Shown here one piece after another: positions 1-7,553 of a stretch of DNA of 19,003 nucleotides. Position 1 is the stretch's first letter. Each line of letters opens with the position of its first letter. The stretch is from JBGTLA01 sp041744375 (GTDB lineage: Bacteria; Actinomycetota; Acidimicrobiia; Spongiisociales; ZC4RG35), in assembly GCA_041744375.1 (NCBI GenBank), contig JBGTLA010000033.1, forward strand, positions 1 through 19,003. The letters are read 5' to 3'. The notes beneath the pieces are model-generated. The model ran no database searches, was not told where the DNA came from, and saw only the letters and a program-made list of their open reading frames with translations. The translations under genes and the position numbers were made by a program.

Positions 1-1042
1 GGAGCGTGAGGTGCTGGAACGGTGGTCTCGTCGTCCTAAGTCGCCGCATTCGATTGCCCAGCGGTCTCGGATCGTGTTGCTGGCCGCGGAGGGATTGACC
101 AACAACACGGTGGCGGAGCGGGTTGGGGTGAATCAGGCCACGGTGGTGAAGTGGCGTAAGCGGTTCATCGAACGTGGTCTAGATGGTTTGAGTGATGAGC
201 CTCGCCCGGGTGCTCCACGCAAGATCAGTGACGCCGATGTCGAAGAGGTGATCGTGCGGACCTTGGAGGACAAGCCGACCGACGCGACGCATTGGTCGAC
301 CAGGGATCTCGCTAAGAAGGTCGGGATGTCCCCTTCGTCGGTGGGACGCATCTGGAAGGCTTTCGGTCTCAAGCCCTGGCAAACCGACACGTTCAAACTG
401 TCCGAGGACCCCCAGTTCATCGACAAGGTCCGTGACGTGGTCGGCGTGTATCTGAATCCGCCGGATAAGGCTGTCGTGTTGTGTGTCGACGAAAAGACCG
501 GTATTCAAGCACTCGACCGGACCCAGCCCAGCCTGCCGATGCGACCCGGCCAGGTCGAACGCCGCACCCACGACTACAAGCGTTACGGCATCACCGACCT
601 GTTCGCCGCGCTCAACGTCGCCACCGGTGAAGTCCTCCACCAGACCCAACCCCGCCATCGGGCGGTCGAGTTTCGAAAGTTCTTGGACCTCATCAACGAA
701 AACGTGCCCGAGCACCTCGATGTCCACGTCGTGTTGGACAACTCCTCGACTCACAAGACCCCTGCCATCCACAAGTGGCTGCTCAGACACCCCCGCTTCC
801 ACTTCCACTTCACTCCCACCAGCTCCTCATGGCTCAACCTGGTAGAACGATGGTTCTCAGAGCTCACCACCAAGAAGCTGCAACGGTCAGCCCACCGATC
901 AGTCACCGAACTCACCGCCGACCTCACCACCTGGATAGCCAGATGGAACGATGACCCCAGACCGTTCGTATGGACCAAGACCGCCGACCAGATCCTCGAC
1001 AGCCTCAAAAAATACTTGACGAACCTATGACGCGGGACACTA
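1..1042 (+). mobile_element. IS630-family insertion sequence, right part
   Basis: The stretch holds a transposase with the IS630/Tc1-mariner DDE signature. The transposase stop codon at 1028-1030 is followed within about 12 bases by CGCGGGACAC and then TA inside CTAG (1040-1043). IS630 elements insert at TA, often within CTAG, and duplicate it, so the right boundary is placed at the TA at 1041-1042. This boundary is inferred, because the left end and its matching inverted repeat lie outside the window. The short distance between stop codon and element end is usual for this family. Confidence 0.72.
2..1030 (+). CDS. IS630-family transposase (5' end outside window)
   Basis: This is a DDE transposase for cut-and-paste movement of an IS630 element. 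The frame is open to the left edge (E-R-E before the GTG at 11), so the true start is probably outside. Counting from that GTG, residues 1-65 hold a helix-turn-helix of the kind that reads terminal repeats (VAERVGVNQATVVKWRKRF), and a second HTH-like region covers about 95-125. The catalytic triad is D160 (LCVDEK), D243 (VLDNSSTHK) and E279 (WLNLVERWF). The D243-E279 spacing of 35 residues between them fits the DD34-36E pattern. The C-terminus (WNDDPRPFVWTKTADQIL) is typical of the family and intact. There is no frameshift in the visible part, so the element may still be active. It flanks the polysaccharide genes and may have helped bring in or rearrange them. Confidence 0.95.
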   Translation, partial: EREVLERWSRRPKSPHSIAQRSRIVLLAAEGLTNNTVAERVGVNQATVVKWRKRFIERGLDGLSDEPRPGAPRKISDADVEEVIVRTLEDKPTDATHWSTRDLAKKVGMSPSSVGRIWKAFGLKPWQTDTFKLSEDPQFIDKVRDVVGVYLNPPDKAVVLCVDEKTGIQALDRTQPSLPMRPGQVERRTHDYKRYGITDLFAALNVATGEVLHQTQPRHRAVEFRKFLDLINENVPEHLDVHVVLDNSSTHKTPAIHKWLLRHPRFHFHFTPTSSSWLNLVERWFSELTTKKLQRSAHRSVTELTADLTTWIARWNDDPRPFVWTKTADQILDSLKKYLTNL

Positions 1043-1043
1043 G

Positions 1044-1211
1044 ATATCCCTCACGTTGCCCTCGACAACTCGTATCGCAAGATTCATGACTTCGTCGACA
1101 CATGGACTGCTTCCTCTCCCCTCGTGCACACGGCGACCAGCCTCGATATGGCGGTTGAGACCGCCCAAGGCTTGATCGCCCGAACTTGGCGGAGCGACGA
1201 TGAGACGTGAG
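1044..1211 (+). pseudogene. Possible C-terminal gene remnant beside the IS end
   Basis: Directly after the inferred IS end an open frame runs from GAT at 1044 to TGA at 1209-1211, about 55 codons, with mostly G or C at the third position. Its translation (for example FVDTWTASSPLVHTA, then LDMAVETAQGLIARTWRS) reads like the tail of an enzyme. It weakly recalls C-termini of Gfo/Idh/MocA-type oxidoreductases, but I cannot assign it. It has no start codon with a ribosome site and would be a fragment cut off by the IS. A difficulty is that the codon just before it, 1041-1043, is TAG. A simple insertion at TA in this frame would therefore need a stop in the original gene, so a small deletion or a non-coding explanation is possible. 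Confidence 0.25.
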
Positions 1212-1290
1212 TAGACAGGCACCGTGACCAAGAAGCCCAATCATTCGAACTCCGCAAGGTCGCCGATGTTCATGCATCGAGTGTCTCGAG
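1212..1290. other. Intergenic stretch, nothing recognised
   Basis: Together with 1031-1211 this makes about 260 bases between the transposase and the QueC-like gene. I see no RNA gene and no clear hairpin followed by a T-run. Short minus-strand frames here (for example around 1040-1240) have no ribosome site and no recognisable motif. Confidence 0.4.
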
Positions 1291-2535
1291 TCATGAACGG
1301 CCCGACAAGGCTCGACGAAGGACCCGCCTGGATGCCCGGATGGGAAGTGCGGCGAACCGCAGAGTGGGTGAGCCCGCCAATATGGTCTTGGCCTTGATAC
1401 GTCTTCGGTTGGTGGTGATGACGCGATTGAGCGCTTTGAGTGTCAGATCACTCCTCTCATAACGGGCAGTCGCATGATCGCGAACACTGATCATTTCGCG
1501 CATCTGCGGTTCGTTACGAATGCGCAACTTGCTCATCGAGGCAGGTACAATCGTGAGCCGCTCCGGGGCTGACTCGGTGACACCCGCCGCCCAGAAGTTC
1601 GCCGCCGTGCGGATACACTTTTCACACCTCCCGCAATTGCGATCCAATTGTTCGCCTTCCCAGCAGACGCGCAGGGCGGTAGTTACAGCCGGGCCGGCGA
1701 CGCGAGCGAGATAGGCAACTTTCTGGGTGCGGTCGCAATCCGCGCCGTCGTGGCGAATACGGAAGGACTCTGTGCTGATCAGGGGATCGGTCAGGGGCGT
1801 GGAACCCCACGGCATCACCAGTGTCTCGTATGGCTCTCCACTGCCCTGCACCCCCGCCATGAATCCGCGCTGGAGCAACAGCATGCAGGCGGCAAGGCCC
1901 AAACCGAACGAATCCTCCCAGTGTTGGCCCAGCCGACGAAAGTCCGATGAGATCTCGAGCAACGGAACACCGGTGGGTTCGAGCATCTTCGCCACCTGTC
2001 TCGATGCCGACTCAAAGGTCGTTACCTGCTCGGGGGGGATGTCGAAGCCCTGGACCAGCAATGCGGCCCGAGGAGTGATCGTCACACGCCCAAGCTCGGA
2101 CCTCAGGTGCCTGAACAGCGAGAATGCCCCGTCCACCCCTCCGGAGAAGGCGAAGAGTCCTCCACCCGACCTGGGCTCTTGCGGTACTGCGGTCTCCTCG
2201 TCGGCCGTCATAGCCACGATGCGGTATCGGCCGGGTCGCCATCGCTGCCAGATACGCTGGATATCCTCCAGGCCTGCCAACAGCATCGGCGACACTTGGC
2301 CGTGGTAGTGGACCGGCCGGCCCTTTTCCATCGCCCAAAGCATCGTCGCCGCTGCGACATGATCCGCTCGTCCAAAGGGCAGCAAATGCTGCGTTGCTGC
2401 TTCCCCGACGCGGTGGGTGAGCGACGACGAAGCCTGTCCCGGGACATGGATGTCCCACGAAACCGAGGTGCCCGGCTGATGTTGGCGGTATTGCTGCGGC
2501 GTGAATCTGACTGGCGACGTGTTCAACAACTGCAC
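1291..2535 (-). CDS. QueC-like PP-loop ATP pyrophosphatase with Cys4 zinc site
   Basis: The protein has about 414 residues. The PP-loop SGGVDG lies near residue 131, inside FAFSGGVDGAFSL; the last Ser/Thr of the usual SGGxD(S/T) is Gly here. Near the C-terminus C291, C301, C304 and C307 (CWEGEQLDRNCGRCEKC) match the Cys-x8/9-Cys-Gly-x-Cys-x2-Cys zinc site of QueC, the enzyme that turns a carboxylate to amide and then nitrile in 7-deazaguanine synthesis. QueC relatives also occur outside that pathway, for instance QatC in an anti-phage system. The extra N-terminal 120 residues and long C-terminal tail make it much longer than QueC (about 220 residues), and no other queuosine gene is near, so the substrate is unknown. 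The frame is open back to 2730, but that would overlap the ATP-grasp gene. GTG at 2533-2535 is chosen because CAAGGGG (2541-2547) lies 5 bases upstream; GTG at 2557-2559 is an alternative. It is likely co-transcribed with the ATP-grasp and LIC12162-type genes. Confidence 0.8.
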   Translation of the reverse strand: MQLLNTSPVRFTPQQYRQHQPGTSVSWDIHVPGQASSSLTHRVGEAATQHLLPFGRADHVAAATMLWAMEKGRPVHYHGQVSPMLLAGLEDIQRIWQRWRPGRYRIVAMTADEETAVPQEPRSGGGLFAFSGGVDGAFSLFRHLRSELGRVTITPRAALLVQGFDIPPEQVTTFESASRQVAKMLEPTGVPLLEISSDFRRLGQHWEDSFGLGLAACMLLLQRGFMAGVQGSGEPYETLVMPWGSTPLTDPLISTESFRIRHDGADCDRTQKVAYLARVAGPAVTTALRVCWEGEQLDRNCGRCEKCIRTAANFWAAGVTESAPERLTIVPASMSKLRIRNEPQMREMISVRDHATARYERSDLTLKALNRVITTNRRRIKAKTILAGSPTLRFAALPIRASRRVLRRALSGRS

Positions 2536-2540
2536 CTTCG

Positions 2541-2547
2541 CCCCTTG
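2541..2547 (-). promoter_or_regulatory. Ribosome binding site deciding the QueC-like start
   Basis: On the minus strand CAAGGGG lies 5 bases before GTG at 2533-2535. The longer frame starting at 2730 has no such site and would overlap the ATP-grasp gene by 104 bases, so this motif supports the shorter protein. Confidence 0.45.
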
Positions 2548-2626
2548 AGATCGGACCACAACCCCCCACGAAGTGGGTGCCAACTCCGGCGTGTCCGCTC
2601 CCCGTCCTCGAATCTGTTGGACGGCG

Positions 2627-3748
2627 TCACAGCCACGACAACCTCTTCTTCTGCCTGGCGAGAAACTTGCGGAGTGGCGGTACCGAGTTCCTCCTGACCC
2701 ACCCTCGGGTACCGTCGGGCAAGTCAGCACCGACCCCCTCCAGGCAATCTCGGAAGTCGCCGTCTTTCAAGAACCCAGGCGTGTGTACCTGCAGCATCGT
2801 CAGGCCGAAACCGAGATTGCCCTCTATGAGTCGCGGCCCGGAGTCGGTGAATAGCACTTCCCAACACACCATACGGCAACCGGGGGTGCGTCTGGCTGCG
2901 TCGAGACAGATCTGGATAGCGGCGTCCCAGTCGGGCAACCGGAGTCCTTCGAAGGAAGCTCCATTATCCGGATGAGCCGAGTACCACCCTGTACCGAATC
3001 GCGGCAAGGTACGCCCCTGCCCGAGAGTCCCAGTGCGCCGATCGACGTAAATTGAAAGTGCTCCCTCTTCCCATTTGTTGACCATGTCGCCCGACCGACC
3101 CACATACATGACCGAGATAAGGATGTGCGGCTCACCATCGGGGTCCACCGTGGTGACGACACGCAAGCTGTACGGAAAGTCGAGACCGGATGCCTTGAGA
3201 TTCAAGTGCAGGTTCAGCCGTTCTTGGAGCAGGTAGCCCTGAACCCCGCGAAACCCGATCTTGAGGCCAGACCACAGACCGCTCAGGGACAACCTCTGCC
3301 CGTCCTGCATGAGAAACGAAACATCGTCCGTGCTGAGCTTGACCTCCCTCACGACGAGGACCCCCATACTGGCCCCGCCAGCTACAGGTTTGAGAACGAA
3401 ATTGTTGACGTCGACCTCTCGGAGCCAATCAACGAGGTGTTCAGGCTCACGGAACAGCAAACCAGACCTGAAGTGTCCCGCTACTGGGTGGAGGAGCCCG
3501 TATGTTTGGGGGAGGTTGAAGCCTTGGTTGGTGTAACAGAGATCGAACCACCACTTGTTGTCGAGTACGTAGCTCCAACTCTCCTCGGTCAACACTCTTC
3601 GAACAACACGATCCCACGCCTTGAACGAAAGGAAGTCCTGGCACATGTCAACACGGTCGATTCCATAGTGAATGAGTTCTTCCGGGGTGAGCCACCAGTC
3701 CGAGCGGGCCAGATCCTCGACATAGCCGTGATTTTCTCGCGTGCCCAT
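2627..3748 (-). CDS. Sugar-transfer-associated ATP-grasp enzyme
   Basis: This 373-residue protein looks like the ATP-grasp family found in glycan clusters (Pfam ATPgrasp_ST type). ATP-grasp enzymes activate a carboxylate as acyl-phosphate and join it to an amine or similar nucleophile. Visible marks are the ATP-binding VLKPVAGGASMG (about 118-129, with K120), the hinge-like segment QGYLLQERL (170-178), and the metal-binding end VCWEVLF ... LIEGNLGFGL (294-315, with E309 and N311). The N-terminal 90 residues are W/F-rich (SDWWL, DNKWWFDL) and recall the helical part of this family. The start is ATG at 3746-3748; AGGAG sits only one base upstream, which is unusually close, so the exact start is uncertain. 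It is followed after 91 bases by the QueC-like gene and preceded by a 126-base gap to the LIC12162-type gene. The likely role is adding an amine or amino acid to a sugar carboxylate, but this is inference. Confidence 0.82.
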   Translation of the reverse strand: MGTRENHGYVEDLARSDWWLTPEELIHYGIDRVDMCQDFLSFKAWDRVVRRVLTEESWSYVLDNKWWFDLCYTNQGFNLPQTYGLLHPVAGHFRSGLLFREPEHLVDWLREVDVNNFVLKPVAGGASMGVLVVREVKLSTDDVSFLMQDGQRLSLSGLWSGLKIGFRGVQGYLLQERLNLHLNLKASGLDFPYSLRVVTTVDPDGEPHILISVMYVGRSGDMVNKWEEGALSIYVDRRTGTLGQGRTLPRFGTGWYSAHPDNGASFEGLRLPDWDAAIQICLDAARRTPGCRMVCWEVLFTDSGPRLIEGNLGFGLTMLQVHTPGFLKDGDFRDCLEGVGADLPDGTRGWVRRNSVPPLRKFLARQKKRLSWL

Positions 3749-3874
3749 GCTCCTGCTTTCTTTATCGCCGGGCAGAGGTCGTACAGAATGATGTCAATCA
3801 GCGACCCCAATGACCTTGTCACGCTGTCGGCCTACATGTGGTTCCTTCAGGCGAGTCCTCGTTGCTGCCCATCC

Positions 3875-5647
3875 TCAGATCAGGTCGCCTGTTGAGCCCA
3901 ACTCTGCAGCGCCTTCTTCCCGAATGGCGCGGATGAACGACGCCCATTGGATGAAGTACGATGGTCCCGTTCTGGCCAGTGTCCGCCTCGCCAACTCCAC
4001 TGCTTTCTGCCGAGCCGGCTTCCGCCACCACGACCCGACGTTGTCACGCATTGCGTTGAGAGTTTCGGCGGCTCGACGAGGGTCGACATGGACGATACCG
4101 GCCTCCTCTAATGCTGCGTAGGCTGGTCTGACGCTGGAACGGACGTAGGGCAATCCCTCCGGGTCGAAGAGCAGAACAGGGATATCTCTACTCAGGCACT
4201 CTAGAAATGTCGTGGTGAAGGCACTGTCGAGTACGACGACTTCGGCTCGCGCCAACAGCTCATCGATGGACGCGCCGGATGGCGTCACGGAGAACCCCCC
4301 GATCTCGATGCGCTGTGGTTGCTCTGCATCTTCGCTCGCATGCGCATACTTGACGGGACGAAACCGGATAGCGACGCTCTGCGCTGTCTCGGCTTCTAAG
4401 CCCTTCCGGAATGCGTCGGTGCTCTTCTGATAACGGCCAATGCCGATCGATATGGGCGGCAGCCGGTAGTCGAAGCGCCACTGGTCCTGGGTGACCCATA
4501 GGAAACGCCAGCTCGAAGTGCCCACTCGCGGTCGTAATCTCCCATGACGCAGGCGCCGGACCGTATACGACATCCTGGGTGACGGAAGCGGTCGGCACTG
4601 GTGACCGTCGGACCAGCCCCACGTGAGAAACTCACGAGAAATCGAACGCTCATGGAACTCTGAGGCCTTGGGGACTGTTTCCCCGTAATAGCCGCCGTGT
4701 TGAGCAAGGTAAATCGGCACACCTCTCTCTGCGTAAACAGCCAACCGTACATGGTCAGCATCAGTTGTCGGCACAGGTCCAACGTAGGCGCGCGGGGTGG
4801 GTCCTCTCCTCGCTCGATCCACCACTTCCGGCAGCGCTTCGAAAAGGGATACGGGTAGCAAGACTTCTAGGTTGCGCCAGAGTTGATCGAGCAACCCTTC
4901 GGCAACAGAGAAGCCGAACAGGGCCGATCGTAGAGATCTATCCACCTTTGTAGCCGATACCTCGTCTTTGATGGCCGGAATGCTCCGTACCGACCCCCCG
5001 GTGCCGATCCACAGTAAGAGTCCGTGAACACGGGGAAACAAGTTCGCTGCGCAATGGACGTGGGGGCACGCGTGGTGCGCTCGGCACTCCGGCATACCGA
5101 CTCTTCCTGAGCGCTTGAGGGCCACGAGCGGTCCCGACTGCTTGGGTTCTCCGATACTGTCTACGAGAGGCACTCCAGGCCTTAGCCCGCCGGTCAGCGC
5201 CGTGAACAATTGCCTGTTGAATAACAGGGACAAGCGTGCCACTGTCTGGTAATGCTTTGACGAGCGTGGGGTTATCCAATCAACACTGTTTGCCTTCGAA
5301 ATGAGTTGCGCATTCGGGGGAGTGGTGCGTACTGCGTGGTCCATAATATATGCGCGTACACCCATCGATTCCGTATAGGCGCGAATAAATGTCCCAAGAG
5401 CCACCTCGACTGTTTGCTTTGACCAGTCAAAGCCAAAGCCTTCATTTACTGCACCGGTAAGCAGGGCCAGAAGTTCATCACCGGCCATGTGGAAGGTTTG
5501 AGCCAACCGATATGCTTCCTCCGGCGCCGGGCGGAGATGTATTTCGCTTCCAGACGCCGACTTCAATGTCCAATGATCCGCCAGGTAGAGGTCTCCGAAC
5601 CCATCGTCCCAGTGGAGTATGAGGGGCGAAGCCGCGCCGTTGCTCAC
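3875..5647 (-). CDS. LIC12162-family putative transferase
   Basis: The 590-residue protein matches what I know of the LIC12162 family (TIGR04331 type), found in O-antigen and capsule loci and thought to be sugar or phospho-sugar transferases of GT-B-like fold. Marks are PIYLAQHGGYYGE (311-323) followed by EFLTWGW (339-345), and in the C-terminal half ARAEVVVLDSAFTTTFLECLSRDIPVLLFDPEG, resembling the nucleotide-sugar binding half of GT-B enzymes. Length fits the family. The start is GTG at 5645-5647, with a weak ribosome site. A dense Cys/His cluster occupies about 188-199 (C188, H191, H192, C194, H196, H198, C199) and may bind metal. It is the first of three co-oriented genes with the ATP-grasp and QueC-like enzymes. 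Base composition is visibly lower in GC than in the genes at right (33 of 60 G+C at 5281-5340), which suggests transfer. Confidence 0.75.
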   Translation of the reverse strand: MSNGAASPLILHWDDGFGDLYLADHWTLKSASGSEIHLRPAPEEAYRLAQTFHMAGDELLALLTGAVNEGFGFDWSKQTVEVALGTFIRAYTESMGVRAYIMDHAVRTTPPNAQLISKANSVDWITPRSSKHYQTVARLSLLFNRQLFTALTGGLRPGVPLVDSIGEPKQSGPLVALKRSGRVGMPECRAHHACPHVHCAANLFPRVHGLLLWIGTGGSVRSIPAIKDEVSATKVDRSLRSALFGFSVAEGLLDQLWRNLEVLLPVSLFEALPEVVDRARRGPTPRAYVGPVPTTDADHVRLAVYAERGVPIYLAQHGGYYGETVPKASEFHERSISREFLTWGWSDGHQCRPLPSPRMSYTVRRLRHGRLRPRVGTSSWRFLWVTQDQWRFDYRLPPISIGIGRYQKSTDAFRKGLEAETAQSVAIRFRPVKYAHASEDAEQPQRIEIGGFSVTPSGASIDELLARAEVVVLDSAFTTTFLECLSRDIPVLLFDPEGLPYVRSSVRPAYAALEEAGIVHVDPRRAAETLNAMRDNVGSWWRKPARQKAVELARRTLARTGPSYFIQWASFIRAIREEGAAELGSTGDLI

Positions 5648-5795
5648 GGTTGAACTTGGAATGTGACGGCCACTTCAAACATCATCATGCATCATCGCCA
5701 AGGCACAGCTTCACGGCCCGTATCCTGCAAGAGTCTGGGCCGGTAGTCGAAAGCAATTCGTAGCAAGCGTCAACTCGTCCGATCGGTCACGCCGA
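5648..5795. other. Intergenic stretch between Wzz-like and LIC12162-type genes
   Basis: These 148 bases separate two minus-strand genes and should hold the 3' end of the Wzz transcript and perhaps a promoter for the LIC12162-type gene. The inverted pair CGGCCC (5714-5719) and GGGCCG (5737-5742) could form a weak 6-bp stem with a 17-base loop, but no T-run follows on the minus strand. The composition break between the two gene sets falls here. Confidence 0.35.
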
Positions 5796-7541
5796 CTACT
5801 CCCCGAGATGTGCTCGGCGGGGCCTTTTGCGACGGACACCATCCGGCCTTCGTTCTACCGAGTTTCGTTGGGAAGGCCGGCTCTTCGATGAACCAGAGGC
5901 GGATCGTCTGCTCAGGAGAGCCGTGGCCGCCACTCTCACCCCGAGCTGCCCAAGATGTGAAGCGGCCAAAGTCAGATCGCGGATTGAGGTCCGATCCTTT
6001 TCGGCCACCAAGACCCCAGCACGGGTCCGCGACGCCACCGCGTCGGCGGCCGCCGTGCCAACATTGGGCGCCGATACGATCACCACATCGACCACTTCCC
6101 GCGCTTCCTCGACCACCATTGCGAAGGCAACTCCCGCTAAGGCATCGACAATGTCGACAGACACCGGCCCGGCAGGGACTGAGAGAAGGTTGCTCGCTAT
6201 CTCGGTTCGATCCCACAACGACCGCTTGATGTCAGACCGGTCGGGGTGTTCGCCGCCCGACGTCCGGAGCATATCGGACAAGCTAGAACCGACATCGGAC
6301 CCCGGAGCCAGATCCTCACCGAAGAGGGTGTCAACCAACAGCACCGTGCGACCGGTTGCTGCGGCCGAAGCAGCCAAGTCGGCCGCAAGGTCGTAGACGT
6401 CAGGAGGGGCTGCACCGACCCCTGCCACGACTAGGACTGCGTCTCTTTCCAAGAATCGCTCCAGTTGAGCACGGAGCGTTTGGATGTGTGTTCGTCGGTG
6501 CTCCCCACCTGCCTCTGCGTACCAGCCCGGCCCCGAGACGTGGCGTCGGGGGCGTTTGTCTACCTCGGTCAATGCCATCTCCGGAACATCGTCGGGAGAT
6601 CGCACAGGCAGGCGAATCCGATCATTGGCAGCCACTGCAATTCCTCCCAGGAGAATGCCTCCCATGAGGCCAACGATCGCGACCAGAACCGGGGAGATCT
6701 CCGGGGCGGTCTGGTCCACCACGAACGGTTCGCCCACCAGGCCTTCGCTCCCCACCTCCACCTCCCGTAACGCCGCCGAGACGTACTGCGACTCGAGACT
6801 TCGGAGCCGTTGTTCGAGCACCATTCTTTGCAGGCGGGTTCGAGTGTCGCCGGATGTCACGGTCGCAGGAGGCAACTCGGCCAAGCGGTCGTCGATCGAC
6901 TCCAGGACGGCATCGACAGCTGTGAGTCGATTCTCGAGATCCGTCCGCTCGCCGGCCTCGAGGGCCGGGTCTAGCAGCTGGGAGTTCAGGGCCGCTGCCT
7001 CTTGAGCAGCCGACTGCAACTGAGCGAGTATCGCAGCCCGCTCGGCATCAGTGACCGGGTCGGTTACGCCCGTACCGCTAAGGAGAGCGAGCTCCTGTTC
7101 GACGAGCGAGATCTCGGTGGCGAGGGCGTCGAGCACGGGGGCGAGCTGGTCTTGAGCGGTGCTGGCTGGTCGCGCCTCAAGATAGTATTCGCGGAGGTCG
7201 CGAGCTGCCTGAAGGGCCGCCTCGGATGTGGGCGCCGTCGCCACGAATTGCACGGCACCCGCCGACTCTCCCGTGGTTATGTTCAGGTTCGCATCTCTCA
7301 ATCGCTCGGCCGTGATGGAACGAGCCTGAGCCACGACTGTCTCAACCCGGCGGTTGAAAGGAGCGTCTTTCTCTTCGGGTAACCGCAGTACAGACATTGG
7401 TGCTACAGCCTCAAACACCGGTTCCAAACCGCGATTGCGCAGCTCCGCCGCTCCCAATGCTACCCCGGCGCCCAAGAGCGCCATCAGAACCACGACCCAC
7501 CAGCGGGTCTTGAGCGCTCGAAGGGCTCTAAGAGAGCTCAT
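5796..7541 (-). CDS. Wzz-like chain-length protein with degenerate BY-kinase domain
   Basis: The 581-residue protein has the layout of a polysaccharide co-polymerase. TM1 is at 14-32 (WWVVVLMALLGAGVALGAA), followed by an extracytoplasmic Wzz-type region with helical, coiled-coil-like parts (about 130-260), the Pro-containing pre-TM2 segment VVDQTAPEISP, TM2 (284-305), and a cytoplasmic domain at 350-545. That domain keeps the fold signature of bacterial tyrosine kinases (HIQTLRAQLERFL, then LLVDTLFGED at 401-410), but the Walker A loop with GKS/T is replaced by GVGAAPPDVYD (374-384) and the Walker B Asp by VVIVSAPN. ATP hydrolysis is therefore unlikely. The tail is Arg/Ser-rich and lacks the usual Tyr cluster. 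It starts 12 bases after the stop of the dehydratase gene, so the two are probably one operon. The role is probably to set glycan chain length or act as a scaffold. Confidence 0.85.
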   Translation of the reverse strand: MSSLRALRALKTRWWVVVLMALLGAGVALGAAELRNRGLEPVFEAVAPMSVLRLPEEKDAPFNRRVETVVAQARSITAERLRDANLNITTGESAGAVQFVATAPTSEAALQAARDLREYYLEARPASTAQDQLAPVLDALATEISLVEQELALLSGTGVTDPVTDAERAAILAQLQSAAQEAAALNSQLLDPALEAGERTDLENRLTAVDAVLESIDDRLAELPPATVTSGDTRTRLQRMVLEQRLRSLESQYVSAALREVEVGSEGLVGEPFVVDQTAPEISPVLVAIVGLMGGILLGGIAVAANDRIRLPVRSPDDVPEMALTEVDKRPRRHVSGPGWYAEAGGEHRRTHIQTLRAQLERFLERDAVLVVAGVGAAPPDVYDLAADLAASAAATGRTVLLVDTLFGEDLAPGSDVGSSLSDMLRTSGGEHPDRSDIKRSLWDRTEIASNLLSVPAGPVSVDIVDALAGVAFAMVVEEAREVVDVVIVSAPNVGTAAADAVASRTRAGVLVAEKDRTSIRDLTLAASHLGQLGVRVAATALLSRRSASGSSKSRPSQRNSVERRPDGVRRKRPRRAHLGE

Positions 7542-7553
7542 CGTCGGACATGC

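Noticed and set aside
179..808. Minus-strand open frame of 209 codons
   Set aside because: Antisense to the transposase, which carries the full DDE triad.
1040..1240. Small minus-strand gene of 66 codons
   Set aside because: No ribosome site or motif, and the opposite strand reads at least as well as coding remnant.
2536..2730. Longer N-terminus of the QueC-like protein starting at 2730
   Set aside because: It would overlap the ATP-grasp gene by 104 bases, reads as Arg/Gly-rich shadow sequence, and lacks the ribosome site seen before GTG 2535.
3125..3895. Plus-strand open frame of 256 codons opposite the ATP-grasp gene
   Set aside because: It covers the antisense of motif-bearing ATP-grasp codons and has no ribosome site or domain.
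5714..5742. Hairpin as terminator of the Wzz-like gene
   Set aside because: The stem has only 6 bp, the loop is 17 bases, and no T-run follows.
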